Positions 1 through 5,594 of a DNA stretch of 11,489 bases are shown here, piece after piece. The notes under the pieces are model-generated. The model ran no database searches. It was not told where the DNA came from and saw only the letters and a program-made list of their open reading frames with translations. Positions within the stretch are counted from its first letter, which is position 1, and every line of letters begins with the position of its first letter. The position numbers were made by a program, and so were the translations under genes. Where the stretch lies: assembly GCA_040221415.1 (NCBI GenBank), contig JAVKEN010000017.1, forward strand, positions 1-11,489, given 5' to 3'. This DNA comes from JAVKEN01 sp040221415 (GTDB lineage: Bacteria > Pseudomonadota > Alphaproteobacteria > Rickettsiales > JABSSG01).

Positions 1-1
1 A

Positions 2-709
2 TCAGAAGAGGTTAAAAAATTTGCAGCTTTATATGCATTGAACTATCTCGCACTATCAGGCCAACCCTGGGACCAAACCCATTTAGACGAGATTATGAGA
101 TTCTTAAAAGATCCTGAAAATCATACTGATGATTTAAAGGAAACAATAAATAGTGAGATAGTAACACATTTCTCCGGAAATCTTATTCTTCATCCAGAAA
201 AGTTTGACCTACTTTTAGAGAGTGGGCTTGATCCAAATATAAAAGGCAATGATGATATGCCTATTATTATTGCCGCATTAATCACTGGAGGATATAAGCA
301 AATTGAATCCTTACTAAAAGCTGGAGCTGATCCAAATGTAACATACAAAGGGTTCTCTACGATTTTTTATGCATACGTACATGATGAGAGCGATAAAATC
401 TTAGATTTACTTCAAGAGTATAACATCCAACCTTCTAGAGATTCTTGGGTGGGATGGATTGCAGAAAACTTTATATCATTCTCTCTTGGTTCCAAAGAAT
501 ATTCAGATGATGATAAAGAAATTCAAAGCACAAATAATGATGAAAGCTTTGTCGATTGGTTATTTGGCCCAGATGAGGATGACGAAGATGATGATGATGA
601 ACCAGATTTTATTGACTGGTTATTTGGCCCCGACGAAGCAGACTCTTCTGAAAAAACTTCAAATGAAGTTGCTGGAAATGATGAACAAATTATCGGCGAA
701 GAAATATAA
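2..709 (+). CDS. Ankyrin-type repeat protein with acidic tail, 5'-truncated by window edge
   Basis: The reading frame is open to the first base of the window (codons from position 2 read SEEVKKFAALYALNYLALSG). The TTG at 38 is therefore almost certainly internal and the true start lies upstream. About 235 codons are visible. The segment at roughly 197-435 contains degenerate ankyrin repeats, seen as helix pairs ending in the LDPN and ADPN turns (LLLESGLDPN, LLKAGADPN). The last third changes to an acidic, probably disordered tail. It holds two copies of the motif FVDWLFGPDE / FIDWLFGPDE (548-577 and 608-637), separated by a run of Asp/Glu. No catalytic domain is visible in the part present. 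Ankyrin proteins of this kind in host-associated bacteria are often secreted and bind host proteins; that role is inferred from family and context. No terminator is visible before the promoter of the next gene. I am sure it is coding, but not of its full architecture. Confidence 0.85.
   Translation, partial: SEEVKKFAALYALNYLALSGQPWDQTHLDEIMRFLKDPENHTDDLKETINSEIVTHFSGNLILHPEKFDLLLESGLDPNIKGNDDMPIIIAALITGGYKQIESLLKAGADPNVTYKGFSTIFYAYVHDESDKILDLLQEYNIQPSRDSWVGWIAENFISFSLGSKEYSDDDKEIQSTNNDESFVDWLFGPDEDDEDDDDEPDFIDWLFGPDEADSSEKTSNEVAGNDEQIIGEEI
548..637 (+). repeat. Duplicated DWLFGPDE-coding motif
   Basis: Two 30-nt units (548-577 and 608-637) encode FVDWLFGPDE and FIDWLFGPDE, 30 nt apart, with Asp/Glu-rich coding sequence between them. 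They share a near-identical DNA core encoding DWLFGP. This looks like an internal duplication of a short linear motif in the disordered acidic tail of the ankyrin-type protein. Confidence 0.75.
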
Positions 710-726
710 AAATTATTAACTAATAG

Positions 727-755
727 TTGACATTACTTAACTACTTTGTTACTAT
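727..755 (+). promoter_or_regulatory. Sigma-70-type promoter of the 841-1182 lipoprotein gene
   Basis: A perfect -35 box TTGACA (727-732) is followed after 17 nt by TACTAT (750-755), a 4/6 match to the -10 consensus. It lies just after the stop of the ankyrin-type gene. It predicts a leader of roughly 75-80 nt before the ATG at 841. Alternative -10 hexamers TATTAT (753-758) and TATACT (756-761) are better in sequence but too far from the -35. Confidence 0.6.
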
Positions 756-828
756 TATACTCATGAGGAGGGTAAATAGGAGGAAGGCAAATTCTTATTT
801 AGATGCTCCTGGTATTTTTAACTTAATT

Positions 829-832
829 AAGG
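829..832 (+). promoter_or_regulatory. Ribosome binding site for the 841 lipoprotein
   Basis: AAGG is placed 8 nt before the ATG at 841. Together with the signal peptide that starts there, it decides the start against the longer in-frame reading from 727 or 763. Confidence 0.5.
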
Positions 833-840
833 TTTTAGTT

Positions 841-1182
841 ATGAAAAAACTATTAACTACGGTAGTAGCATCTTCATTTTTACTTATGTCTTGCAGCCAT
901 GAAAAAGTTGCAACACACAAATTAACTGATGCAAATTTATCTTGTCACCAAATCGTTGCTGAAACAAGCGAAATGAAAGCTTTGTTGAAAGACATCAATG
1001 GTAAAACAGGTTTCTCAGGAAGAAACGTTGGTATGGGTCTTGTTTTCTGGCCTGGTATCTTTGTTAACCAAATGAATGCTGGTGAAGCGGAAAATTTAGC
1101 TAATAAAAGAGTATCAGTTCTTGCTGAGCTTTATTCTAAAAAAGGTTGTGGTAACAACAAAGCAGTTGTAAAAAAAGCTTAA
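841..1182 (+). CDS. Small lipoprotein (113 aa), family not named
   Basis: The N-terminus is a textbook lipoprotein signal: MKK, a hydrophobic stretch at residues 4-16, and the lipobox LMSC with the lipidated Cys at residue 18. The start at 841 is chosen over upstream in-frame codons (TTG 727, ATG 763) because the signal peptide begins here and AAGG (829-832) sits 8 nt ahead. The TTG at 727 is part of the promoter -35 box. The mature part has two cysteines (C35, C103) that could form a disulfide. A hydrophobic segment, VGMGLVFWPGIFVN, lies at about 63-76, followed by a helix ANKRVSVLAELYSKKGC. I recall a C...WPG...R...L...KGC layout in other short bacterial lipoproteins but cannot name the family. 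The gene is monocistronic, with its own promoter and a strong terminator. It is likely an envelope protein of unknown role. Confidence 0.88.
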   Translation: MKKLLTTVVASSFLLMSCSHEKVATHKLTDANLSCHQIVAETSEMKALLKDINGKTGFSGRNVGMGLVFWPGIFVNQMNAGEAENLANKRVSVLAELYSKKGCGNNKAVVKKA

Positions 1183-1205
1183 CTACAATTTAGCATAAAA
1201 AATTT

Positions 1206-1230
1206 AGGCGGGATTTATCCCGCCTTTTTT
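1206..1230 (+). terminator. Rho-independent terminator after the small lipoprotein
   Basis: A perfect 8-bp stem AGGCGGGA (1206-1213) / TCCCGCCT (1218-1225) with a TTTA loop is followed immediately by a T run to 1230. It lies 24 nt after the stop of the 841-1182 gene. This is one of the clearest signals in the window. Confidence 0.95.
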
Positions 1231-1296
1231 ATTTAGAAATTTCTATAATTTCTGAGTCAATTTTTACTCACGATTATAAACCATATAGTAATACAT

Positions 1297-1324
1297 AAAA
1301 AAAGCCCTGAAAATCAGGGCTTTT
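1297..1324 (-). terminator. Rho-independent terminator for the minus-strand small-gene cluster
   Basis: An 11-bp perfect inverted repeat (1300-1310 / 1314-1324, core GCCCTGA/TCAGGGC) has a 3-nt loop. On the minus strand the GC-rich stem is followed by seven T (complement of 1297-1303), directly downstream of the gene ending at 1347. It also has four T on the plus strand and may work in both directions. Confidence 0.9.
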
Positions 1325-1346
1325 AAGCATTCTACAAACTTAATAA

Positions 1347-1745
1347 TTAAGCTGCGAAATCTTCTTGCACTTCTCCATTAGCACCAAGTGCTTCTGTCTC
1401 AGCAGAATCTTGCATAGCTCTATTGCAATCATCACTTGTAACAACCAAATAGCTATGGTGAACTTGTTGATTAAGAGCAGTTAAAGTTAGTATGTTTTCT
1501 CCAAAAACTGACTCAGATGTAGTGGTGCCATTCTCACCCTTAGATCTAAAATATAGCTCATTAATTTCTTTTAGGCATTCGTCATAAATTCCACCCGCAA
1601 CTGCACTCGGATCATTTTTACAATCTGGCTGTCTTTCTTCAAAAGACATTGAAAAATACTCATTATAAAAGCAACTAAACGCTTCATTGTATTTAGTTAA
1701 CATATCGCTGAATTGAAGGGCTACACCCATTGTAGTATCTGTCAT
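1347..1745 (-). CDS. Hypothetical protein, 132 aa, four cysteines
   Basis: I do not recognise this protein. It starts MTDTTMGVALQF and is soluble-looking, with no signal peptide or membrane segment. It has four cysteines (C25, C42, C57, C107). The first half is probably helical with aromatic residues (CFYNEYF at 25-31), and the C-terminal tail is acidic and Ala-rich, ending QEDFAA. Neither ATG (codon 1 or codon 6) has a good ribosome binding site, so the start is uncertain by a few codons. The gene lies 58 nt downstream of the DUF1801 gene on the same strand and ahead of a strong terminator. It could be the last gene of a three-gene unit or use the TTGACA found right after the DUF1801 stop. 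The small size, lack of homology cues and acidic tail would also suit a secreted factor, but nothing proves it. Confidence 0.7.
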   Translation of the reverse strand: MTDTTMGVALQFSDMLTKYNEAFSCFYNEYFSMSFEERQPDCKNDPSAVAGGIYDECLKEINELYFRSKGENGTTTSESVFGENILTLTALNQQVHHSYLVVTSDDCNRAMQDSAETEALGANGEVQEDFAA

Positions 1746-1774
1746 ATAGTTAATAATAATTAATTAAGATTAAC

Positions 1775-1803
1775 CATTTACACCAAGTAAAACACCTTGT
1801 CAA
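1775..1803 (-). promoter_or_regulatory. Possible promoter for the 132-aa orphan
   Basis: On the minus strand a perfect TTGACA (complement of 1798-1803) follows the TGA stop of the DUF1801 gene directly. The -10 is weak: TAAATG at 17 nt (complement of 1775-1780), or GTAAAT at 16 nt. It would give the 1347-1745 gene its own transcript. Confidence 0.35.
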
Positions 1804-2196
1804 TCACTTCAAATTATAAGTCAACGCCATATGGAAAGCATGTTTGAGAATATCGACTGGCAAATCTTGATCCACAGCCAATCTTATTTCGCGGTTGCCA
1901 ATAAAATTCAACTTCCCCTCATAAAGAGTTCTAAGCCTTGCAATCATTTTAGTTTTGCAATTAAAGAATACCGAAACATAGTTCGGATTTTTAGCTTTCC
2001 AATCTATTCTGATTGTTGTACCAACAGTCTTAGATGGGACAAAGCTTGGCTCGCCCCATTTCAGACATTCTGTAATTTCGGTAATATTAGCATCAGAATT
2101 TGCTACCTCAAAAATCAGGTTACGTATTTGTGATAATTTATGTTTAGCCTCCGCTGGATAGTTTGATACTAGTTTATCAAAACTATAATTCGCCAT
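1804..2196 (-). CDS. DUF1801 domain protein (YdhG-like fold)
   Basis: The whole 130-aa protein fits the DUF1801 pattern. An N-terminal helix with a Tyr-Pro (SNYPAEAKHKLSQIR, about 11-25) is followed by a second helix ending in the family hallmark CLKWGEPSF (44-52). A beta-rich half follows, with hydrophobic strands such as NYVSVFFNC and a C-terminal helix. The length is usual for the family. The biochemical function of DUF1801 proteins is not established to my knowledge; they are small cytoplasmic proteins. The ATG lies inside the upstream gene (14-nt overlap, complement of 2183-2196), which suggests translational coupling. Only a weak GGA precedes it. The assignment is from motif recognition, not a profile search. 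Confidence 0.82.
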   Translation of the reverse strand: MANYSFDKLVSNYPAEAKHKLSQIRNLIFEVANSDANITEITECLKWGEPSFVPSKTVGTTIRIDWKAKNPNYVSVFFNCKTKMIARLRTLYEGKLNFIGNREIRLAVDQDLPVDILKHAFHMALTYNLK

Positions 2197-2587
2197 TTTC
2201 CATTAAATCATCAACTTTACCTGAAACAAAACTAGCAGCATAATTAACGCCATTTTCAATTTGATTTACAGCCCATTCAGACGCAACATGACATGGCCAT
2301 GTTTTACCTTCTGCAGCAACTTGATTTAGTCCAACGCCGGCTTCTGCAACATTCAGCCCAAGACCAACAAAACCACCACCAAAATACCAGTTTGTACCAT
2401 ATATTATAGAAGCCGCACAAACAGCTTCACCACCAGCAACAGCTATATCTTTTACACTATAATCAGTAAATCTTTCTGACAATTTAACAGATGCCTGCTT
2501 AGATGCCGCAACAGTGTAATTATGCGCTGATGAAACAAAGCTAGCACCCATTTCTTGTAATCCACTAAAATCTAATTTAAATTCCAT
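2183..2587 (-). CDS. Gly/Ala-rich hypothetical protein, 134 aa
   Basis: I do not recognise this protein. The ATG at 2585-2587 is preferred over the in-frame ATG at 2630-2632. AGAGGG lies 4 nt ahead of it, and the predicted promoter places transcription start near 2605, downstream of the longer start. The N-terminal 45 residues look amphipathic (MEFKLDFSGLQ). Residues 48-92 are a Gly/Ala-rich hydrophobic stretch with many small-xxx-small spacings (GGGFVGLGLNVAEAGVGL at 70-87). This resembles membrane-inserting glycine-zipper helices of toxins or bacteriocins, but the likeness is generic. Two cysteines (C57, C99) and four tryptophan/aromatic positions are present. There is no cleavable Sec signal. 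It overlaps the downstream DUF1801 gene by 14 nt, so the two are made together. Whether they interact is unknown. Confidence 0.72.
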   Translation of the reverse strand: MEFKLDFSGLQEMGASFVSSAHNYTVAASKQASVKLSERFTDYSVKDIAVAGGEAVCAASIIYGTNWYFGGGFVGLGLNVAEAGVGLNQVAAEGKTWPCHVASEWAVNQIENGVNYAASFVSGKVDDLMENGEL

Positions 2588-2591
2588 TTTT

Positions 2592-2597
2592 CCCTCT
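2592..2597 (-). promoter_or_regulatory. Ribosome binding site that decides the start at 2587
   Basis: On the minus strand AGAGGG is followed by AAAA and then ATG (2587-2585). In the longer reading from 2632 this site would be coding (residues TEGK), which argues against that start. Confidence 0.65.
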
Positions 2598-2611
2598 GTG
2601 ATTTTTTGGAA

Positions 2612-2640
2612 AGTATATCCGGAAAACTGCATGTTGCAAA
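2612..2640 (-). promoter_or_regulatory. Sigma-70-type promoter for the 2183-2587 / DUF1801 pair
   Basis: Minus strand: TTTGCA (complement of 2635-2640, 4/6) is followed after 17 nt by TATACT (complement of 2612-2617, 5/6). Transcription would begin near 2605, leaving a leader of about 18 nt before the ATG at 2587. Confidence 0.55.
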
Positions 2641-2677
2641 TTTTTTTACTACTTCTATCAAAGGTATAAAAGATTTC

Positions 2678-2706
2678 TTTCCACAGTAAGTTTTGCTTGA
2701 TATTAT
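2678..2706 (+). promoter_or_regulatory. Candidate promoter for the OTU-like protease gene
   Basis: TTTCCA (2678-2683, 4/6) is followed after 17 nt by TATTAT (2701-2706, 5/6). Start of transcription near 2713 would place the GTGTA/TACAC inverted repeat just downstream. It diverges from the promoter at 2612-2640. Confidence 0.42.
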
Positions 2707-2715
2707 TTATTCACA

Positions 2716-2731
2716 GTGTATGAAATTACAC
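2716..2731 (+). promoter_or_regulatory. GTGTA-N6-TACAC inverted repeat, operator-like
   Basis: A 16-bp inverted repeat (arms 2716-2720 and 2727-2731, spacer TGAAAT) lies a few bases after the predicted transcription start of the OTU-like gene. This is a typical place for a repressor site. The arms are short and no regulator is encoded in the window, so this is a suggestion only. Confidence 0.3.
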
Positions 2732-2764
2732 GGCCTCTCCTATTGAAATCAATATATTGAAGAC

Positions 2765-4420
2765 ATGAAAGATAAACGTTTCCCAACCATGAACCCGCTA
2801 ACAGTGACTGTCATCAATATGATTCTTGCTAAGCTCAAGAATTTAGCAGATTATCAAATAAATAGATTAGCGGATGATTTAGGAATCGGTTTTAATCTTG
2901 ACGATATGATTTGCTATGTTACAGGTTGCAGCGAACAAAATGAAGATAATGTATTAGAGCTGGCGCGAATTTATTCTGCAGTTAACGAAGTTTCATCTTT
3001 TCACCCAATCCTTAGGTACGACCCAAGAGAGACTGCTGTTGCAGAAATGAAAAAATTTTACGGAATGATGAGAAAACGTAAAGTACTGCCGCCAAGCAAT
3101 CTTCCAAAAGAAATTTACAACCAACTCAACGAGCTGACATCTGCATACAGCAAATGGGGTGACAGTTCCACTGTAAGCTTGAGCAAAAGCATGCTTAACA
3201 AAAAGAAAGGCGACTATGGCTTCAGAAGAGTTTTAGATGATTATGAAAATGAACAAGTTGGCCGTGCTGCTTCCGAATTAAGAGAAACAATTATAGATTA
3301 TGCAATGCGAGCTGATCCTAATACTGAATCTGGCAAAGAGGTGTTTGTGATTTTGTCTTACTTGCTTGGAGTCTTTAACTCGCTAAAAAGCGATGCTTGC
3401 AATCAAGAAAACGCCAAACATTTTGCTAAATATTTACATAGCTTCAACCCTGGTCACCATGATGTTAAAGATTGGCAGATAAGATCTGATGTTGAACCAG
3501 CGGATGATAGTGAACATGATTCAGGAAATTGTTTTTACGATGCTGTAATCGAAGCACTGGGCGAAGGTGCAGTCATGAACGGGGCGCCTCTTACAGTTGA
3601 AAGGTTGCGTAATCTTGTGCAAGACAGAATAAGACTTCATGAGGATTTAGGCTCAGATGAGTATAGATTATTAATCGAGTCTCAGCTTCTAACATATGTT
3701 CTTACCGAAGATTACGTAGGACTTGATGCTGCACTTGCCGAGTTCTTAAGATTAATCCGTGTTAAAACACCAGATTTAAAAGGAAGTAAGGCTGACCCTA
3801 AAGTCACACAGCATATTTTGGATCAAATCAGAGAATCACATCTAGTAGACACCTATGTAAATACCATAGGTGAAAATGGCAACTGGGCTGATAATGTTAC
3901 AATTGGTGTGCTAGCTCAAGTGATTGGAGATGTTACGATTATCATTCATAACACACAAACTGGTTTAGAGACTCGAATCGGCGAAGGTGCGCGTGAAATC
4001 CATCTTGATTATACTGGCGACCATTACATCCCAAGAGAAGCAGAAGAGGATGCAGAGCCTGAAGAAGATTCCGGGCCAGGTCACAGTGAGGCTGCTGAAG
4101 AAGATGTATCTGACGATCCTGAAGATTCTGATAATGAAGTGGAAGTAGATCCAGAAGTGGTCGAAGCAGCATTCGGAGCATCACCCCCTATGAGAGCCTT
4201 TTTTGGAGCACCTTTGGTGGCTCCGTCTCTTCCAAAAGAATTTGATACTGAAGCCGCTGCACCAGACGAAGATGATAACGAAGCTAGGGTTGACTCACCT
4301 CCAGAAGAGCAAGATGACAGTGCAGATATCAATGCTGAAGATTTAGTTCCAACTGATGCGGGTGAAGAAGACCCAGCAGCAAAACTAGCCGGCGATACCA
4401 TGGAAAGCACTCACAGGTAA
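2765..4420 (+). CDS. OTU-family cysteine protease (probable deubiquitinase effector) with acidic tail
   Basis: Residues about 245-425 match the OTU fold. The nucleophile motif is DSGNCFYDAV, with catalytic Cys256 in the expected oxyanion context. A helical middle follows, then the YVNTIGENGNWADNVTIGVLAQVI block typical of OTU enzymes (Trp-(Gly/Ala)-Asp followed by an alanine helix), a hydrophobic strand DVTIIIHN, and the closing YTGDHYI with catalytic His420. OTU proteases cleave ubiquitin or ubiquitin-like chains. In bacteria they are secreted effectors acting in host cells. Residues 1-245 are mostly helical and not recognised; they may bind substrate or host targets. Residues about 425-551 are a highly acidic, Pro/Ala-containing, probably disordered tail with somewhat higher GC than the neighbours. 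There is no signal peptide. The ribosome binding site is poor (GAAG, 2 nt from ATG), so codon 9 (ATG 2789) remains a possible start. The gene is convergent with the next gene, 12 nt away. Confidence 0.87.
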   Translation: MKDKRFPTMNPLTVTVINMILAKLKNLADYQINRLADDLGIGFNLDDMICYVTGCSEQNEDNVLELARIYSAVNEVSSFHPILRYDPRETAVAEMKKFYGMMRKRKVLPPSNLPKEIYNQLNELTSAYSKWGDSSTVSLSKSMLNKKKGDYGFRRVLDDYENEQVGRAASELRETIIDYAMRADPNTESGKEVFVILSYLLGVFNSLKSDACNQENAKHFAKYLHSFNPGHHDVKDWQIRSDVEPADDSEHDSGNCFYDAVIEALGEGAVMNGAPLTVERLRNLVQDRIRLHEDLGSDEYRLLIESQLLTYVLTEDYVGLDAALAEFLRLIRVKTPDLKGSKADPKVTQHILDQIRESHLVDTYVNTIGENGNWADNVTIGVLAQVIGDVTIIIHNTQTGLETRIGEGAREIHLDYTGDHYIPREAEEDAEPEEDSGPGHSEAAEEDVSDDPEDSDNEVEVDPEVVEAAFGASPPMRAFFGAPLVAPSLPKEFDTEAAAPDEDDNEARVDSPPEEQDDSADINAEDLVPTDAGEEDPAAKLAGDTMESTHR

Positions 4421-4432
4421 ACTTAAATTGAT

Positions 4433-4702
4433 TTATAGCTCGTCCGGTGTATCCGAATGCGAGCTATCACCAAGAAAATATTCTGAAATTTTGTAACAAG
4501 GCGAATGACCTTCTTGATCAACTGGCAAGAAAAGCATTACCCCAAACAAAGCTACCCTAATCTTTATGAAATTAGGATCACGAACTGCTGGAATAACTGG
4601 TTCAAACAAATTAACTGAAAGAAGCCCAACTCCAACAGCAGCACTGCAAACTACTTCGCCAAAGTTATGTCGAGCTTGGTTCATTGCACTTTTTTCTGCC
4701 AT
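4433..4702 (-). CDS. Small hypothetical protein, 89 aa, possibly membrane-associated
   Basis: I do not recognise this protein. Two ATG codons are adjacent (4703-4705 and 4700-4702). The second is chosen because the ribosome binding site GAGG (complement of 4708-4711) is 5 nt from it but only 2 nt from the first. The protein (MAEKSAMNQARHNFGEVVCS...) has hydrophobic stretches at about 17-30 (VVCSAAVGVGLLSV) and 48-59 (IRVALFGVMLFL), and a polar acidic C-terminus ending DTPDEL. Two short membrane passes are possible but not certain. Its 3' end lies 12 nt from the stop of the convergent OTU-like gene and inside an 8-bp inverted repeat. A candidate promoter sits just upstream. Small size and lack of recognised homologs limit confidence, although start, ribosome site and promoter are consistent. 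Confidence 0.62.
   Translation of the reverse strand: MAEKSAMNQARHNFGEVVCSAAVGVGLLSVNLFEPVIPAVRDPNFIKIRVALFGVMLFLPVDQEGHSPCYKISEYFLGDSSHSDTPDEL
4435..4467. other. Inverted repeat (hairpin) at the convergent gene ends
   Basis: Perfect 8-bp arms ATAGCTCG (4435-4442) and CGAGCTAT (4460-4467) enclose a 17-nt loop. The loop holds a smaller CGG/CCG pair (4445-4447/4453-4455). It lies 15 nt after the stop of the OTU-like gene and within the last codons of the 4433-4702 gene. No T run follows on either strand, so it is not a classical terminator. It could pause transcription or protect 3' ends of the converging mRNAs. Confidence 0.45.
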
Positions 4703-4734
4703 CATTGCCTCAAATTTTTTTTAAATAAGAAGCA

Positions 4735-4762
4735 CTTATAAACGTTTTTTTTGAAAAAGCAA
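4735..4762 (-). promoter_or_regulatory. Candidate promoter for the 89-aa orphan
   Basis: Minus strand: TTGCTT (complement of 4757-4762, 3/6) is followed after 16 nt by TATAAG (complement of 4735-4740, 5/6). It sits directly after the end of the upstream lipoprotein gene and predicts a leader of about 25 nt. Confidence 0.4.
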
Positions 4763-4764
4763 AT

Positions 4765-5565
4765 TTACTCTTTCGAAGCTAGGAGTTTGTCTTTGTCTGG
4801 TAAAGGCTCTAGAGTAAATTGGATAACTTGTCGGACTCTTTTCCTATCGGCGGCGTCATCTTTACCGCTGAAAAAATCAGCGAATATATCACGTACATCG
4901 CGAGAGAAGTTACTCCATAAAACATTCCCTGTTTTTGCATCAACCAAAGTCAGCATAATAACTACTGTGTCAGCATCATCGTTATTACTTCTTGAGATAC
5001 TATGATTGCCCCGATTTCCCATAGCTTGCAAAGCATCAAGCAAGAAGCCTGCTGCTCTAGCGCTATTTTTTTTCACATTATTAACATAATTTATGTATAG
5101 CAAAACATCGCTTTGAGTTGTTTTGCCTACGCTTCTTGAATACCTGCCTGTATTACGGTGAATGTTATATGCTTCTTCTTTTTGCATTAATTCACCACTC
5201 GTATAAAAATCACCTGTAGCTTCATCTAAACGGTCTTTGGACCTGTCAAAATCAGCAAACGCTTTTTTCTTTCTCAAGTCACGCTTACGTACTAGTTTTG
5301 TTCTATAACCTTTCTCCTGAAGAATCTTATTCGCTTCATCGGCTACAATCTCCTCAACGCGGTATTCATAGTCATATTTGCGCTCCCCCGAGCCACCTAA
5401 ACCGACAGTTTTAACTTCTGCTTTTGCAGGCAGTACTCCAATACAATTTGCTTTACTTAAAGCAACCTCGCAATCTGGATGGCGCCTTTCTGTAGTTAAG
5501 TGGGCACACGAAACTGTAAATAATAACAGTATTAAAAGAAACGAATGTTGAAATATTCTAGCCAT
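4765..5565 (-). CDS. Lipoprotein, 266 aa, possibly GNA1162/LpoB-like fold
   Basis: The N-terminus is a lipoprotein signal: MARIFQHS, a hydrophobic core at 9-16, and the lipobox TVSC with Cys20. The mature part starts with a strand-like IGVLPAKAEV at about 42-51. A basic, charged helical region follows, then DVLLYINYVNNVKK. Near the end comes VVIMLTLVDAKTGNVLWSN (from residue 201), a beta-hairpin typical of periplasmic lipoproteins that report D..TG.vLW, as in GNA1162, LpoB or CsgG-like folds. This is a fold-level resemblance only. Two extra cysteines (C32, C41) could form a disulfide. The ribosome site GGTGGA lies 4 nt before ATG. It follows the SlyB-like gene by 29 nt on the same strand, so the two are probably co-transcribed. 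It probably sits in the periplasmic face of an envelope membrane. Function unknown. Confidence 0.85.
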   Translation of the reverse strand: MARIFQHSFLLILLLFTVSCAHLTTERRHPDCEVALSKANCIGVLPAKAEVKTVGLGGSGERKYDYEYRVEEIVADEANKILQEKGYRTKLVRKRDLRKKKAFADFDRSKDRLDEATGDFYTSGELMQKEEAYNIHRNTGRYSRSVGKTTQSDVLLYINYVNNVKKNSARAAGFLLDALQAMGNRGNHSISRSNNDDADTVVIMLTLVDAKTGNVLWSNFSRDVRDIFADFFSGKDDAADRKRVRQVIQFTLEPLPDKDKLLASKE

Positions 5566-5594
5566 TAATCCACCCAGTGTTATGTTAACTTAAA

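Noticed and set aside
459..719. 86-aa reading frame on the plus strand
   Set aside because: It lies in another frame of the ankyrin-type gene and is Met/Lys-rich because it reads the Asp/Glu codons out of frame.
727..840. In-frame N-terminal extension of the small lipoprotein from TTG 727 or ATG 763
   Set aside because: The TTG is part of the TTGACA promoter box. The extension would bury the lipoprotein signal peptide that begins at 841.
1781..1801. CAAG/CTTG pair between the 132-aa orphan and DUF1801 as a terminator or operator
   Set aside because: Only four base pairs without a T run, well within chance for AT-rich sequence.
1831..2133. 100-aa plus-strand reading frame
   Set aside because: It is antisense to the DUF1801 gene, with no ribosome site and no recognisable features.
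3942..4410. Two minus-strand reading frames (3942-4184 and 4081-4410), one Ser/Ala-rich
   Set aside because: They are antisense shadows of the acidic GA-rich tail of the OTU-like gene. Composition follows from Glu/Asp codons on the other strand.
4741..4765. T/A-rich stretch after the 266-aa lipoprotein as a terminator
   Set aside because: The T and A runs give no GC-containing stem. I could not fold a convincing hairpin there.
4751..5005. 84-aa plus-strand reading frame
   Set aside because: It is antisense to the 266-aa lipoprotein, which has a clear lipobox and ribosome site.
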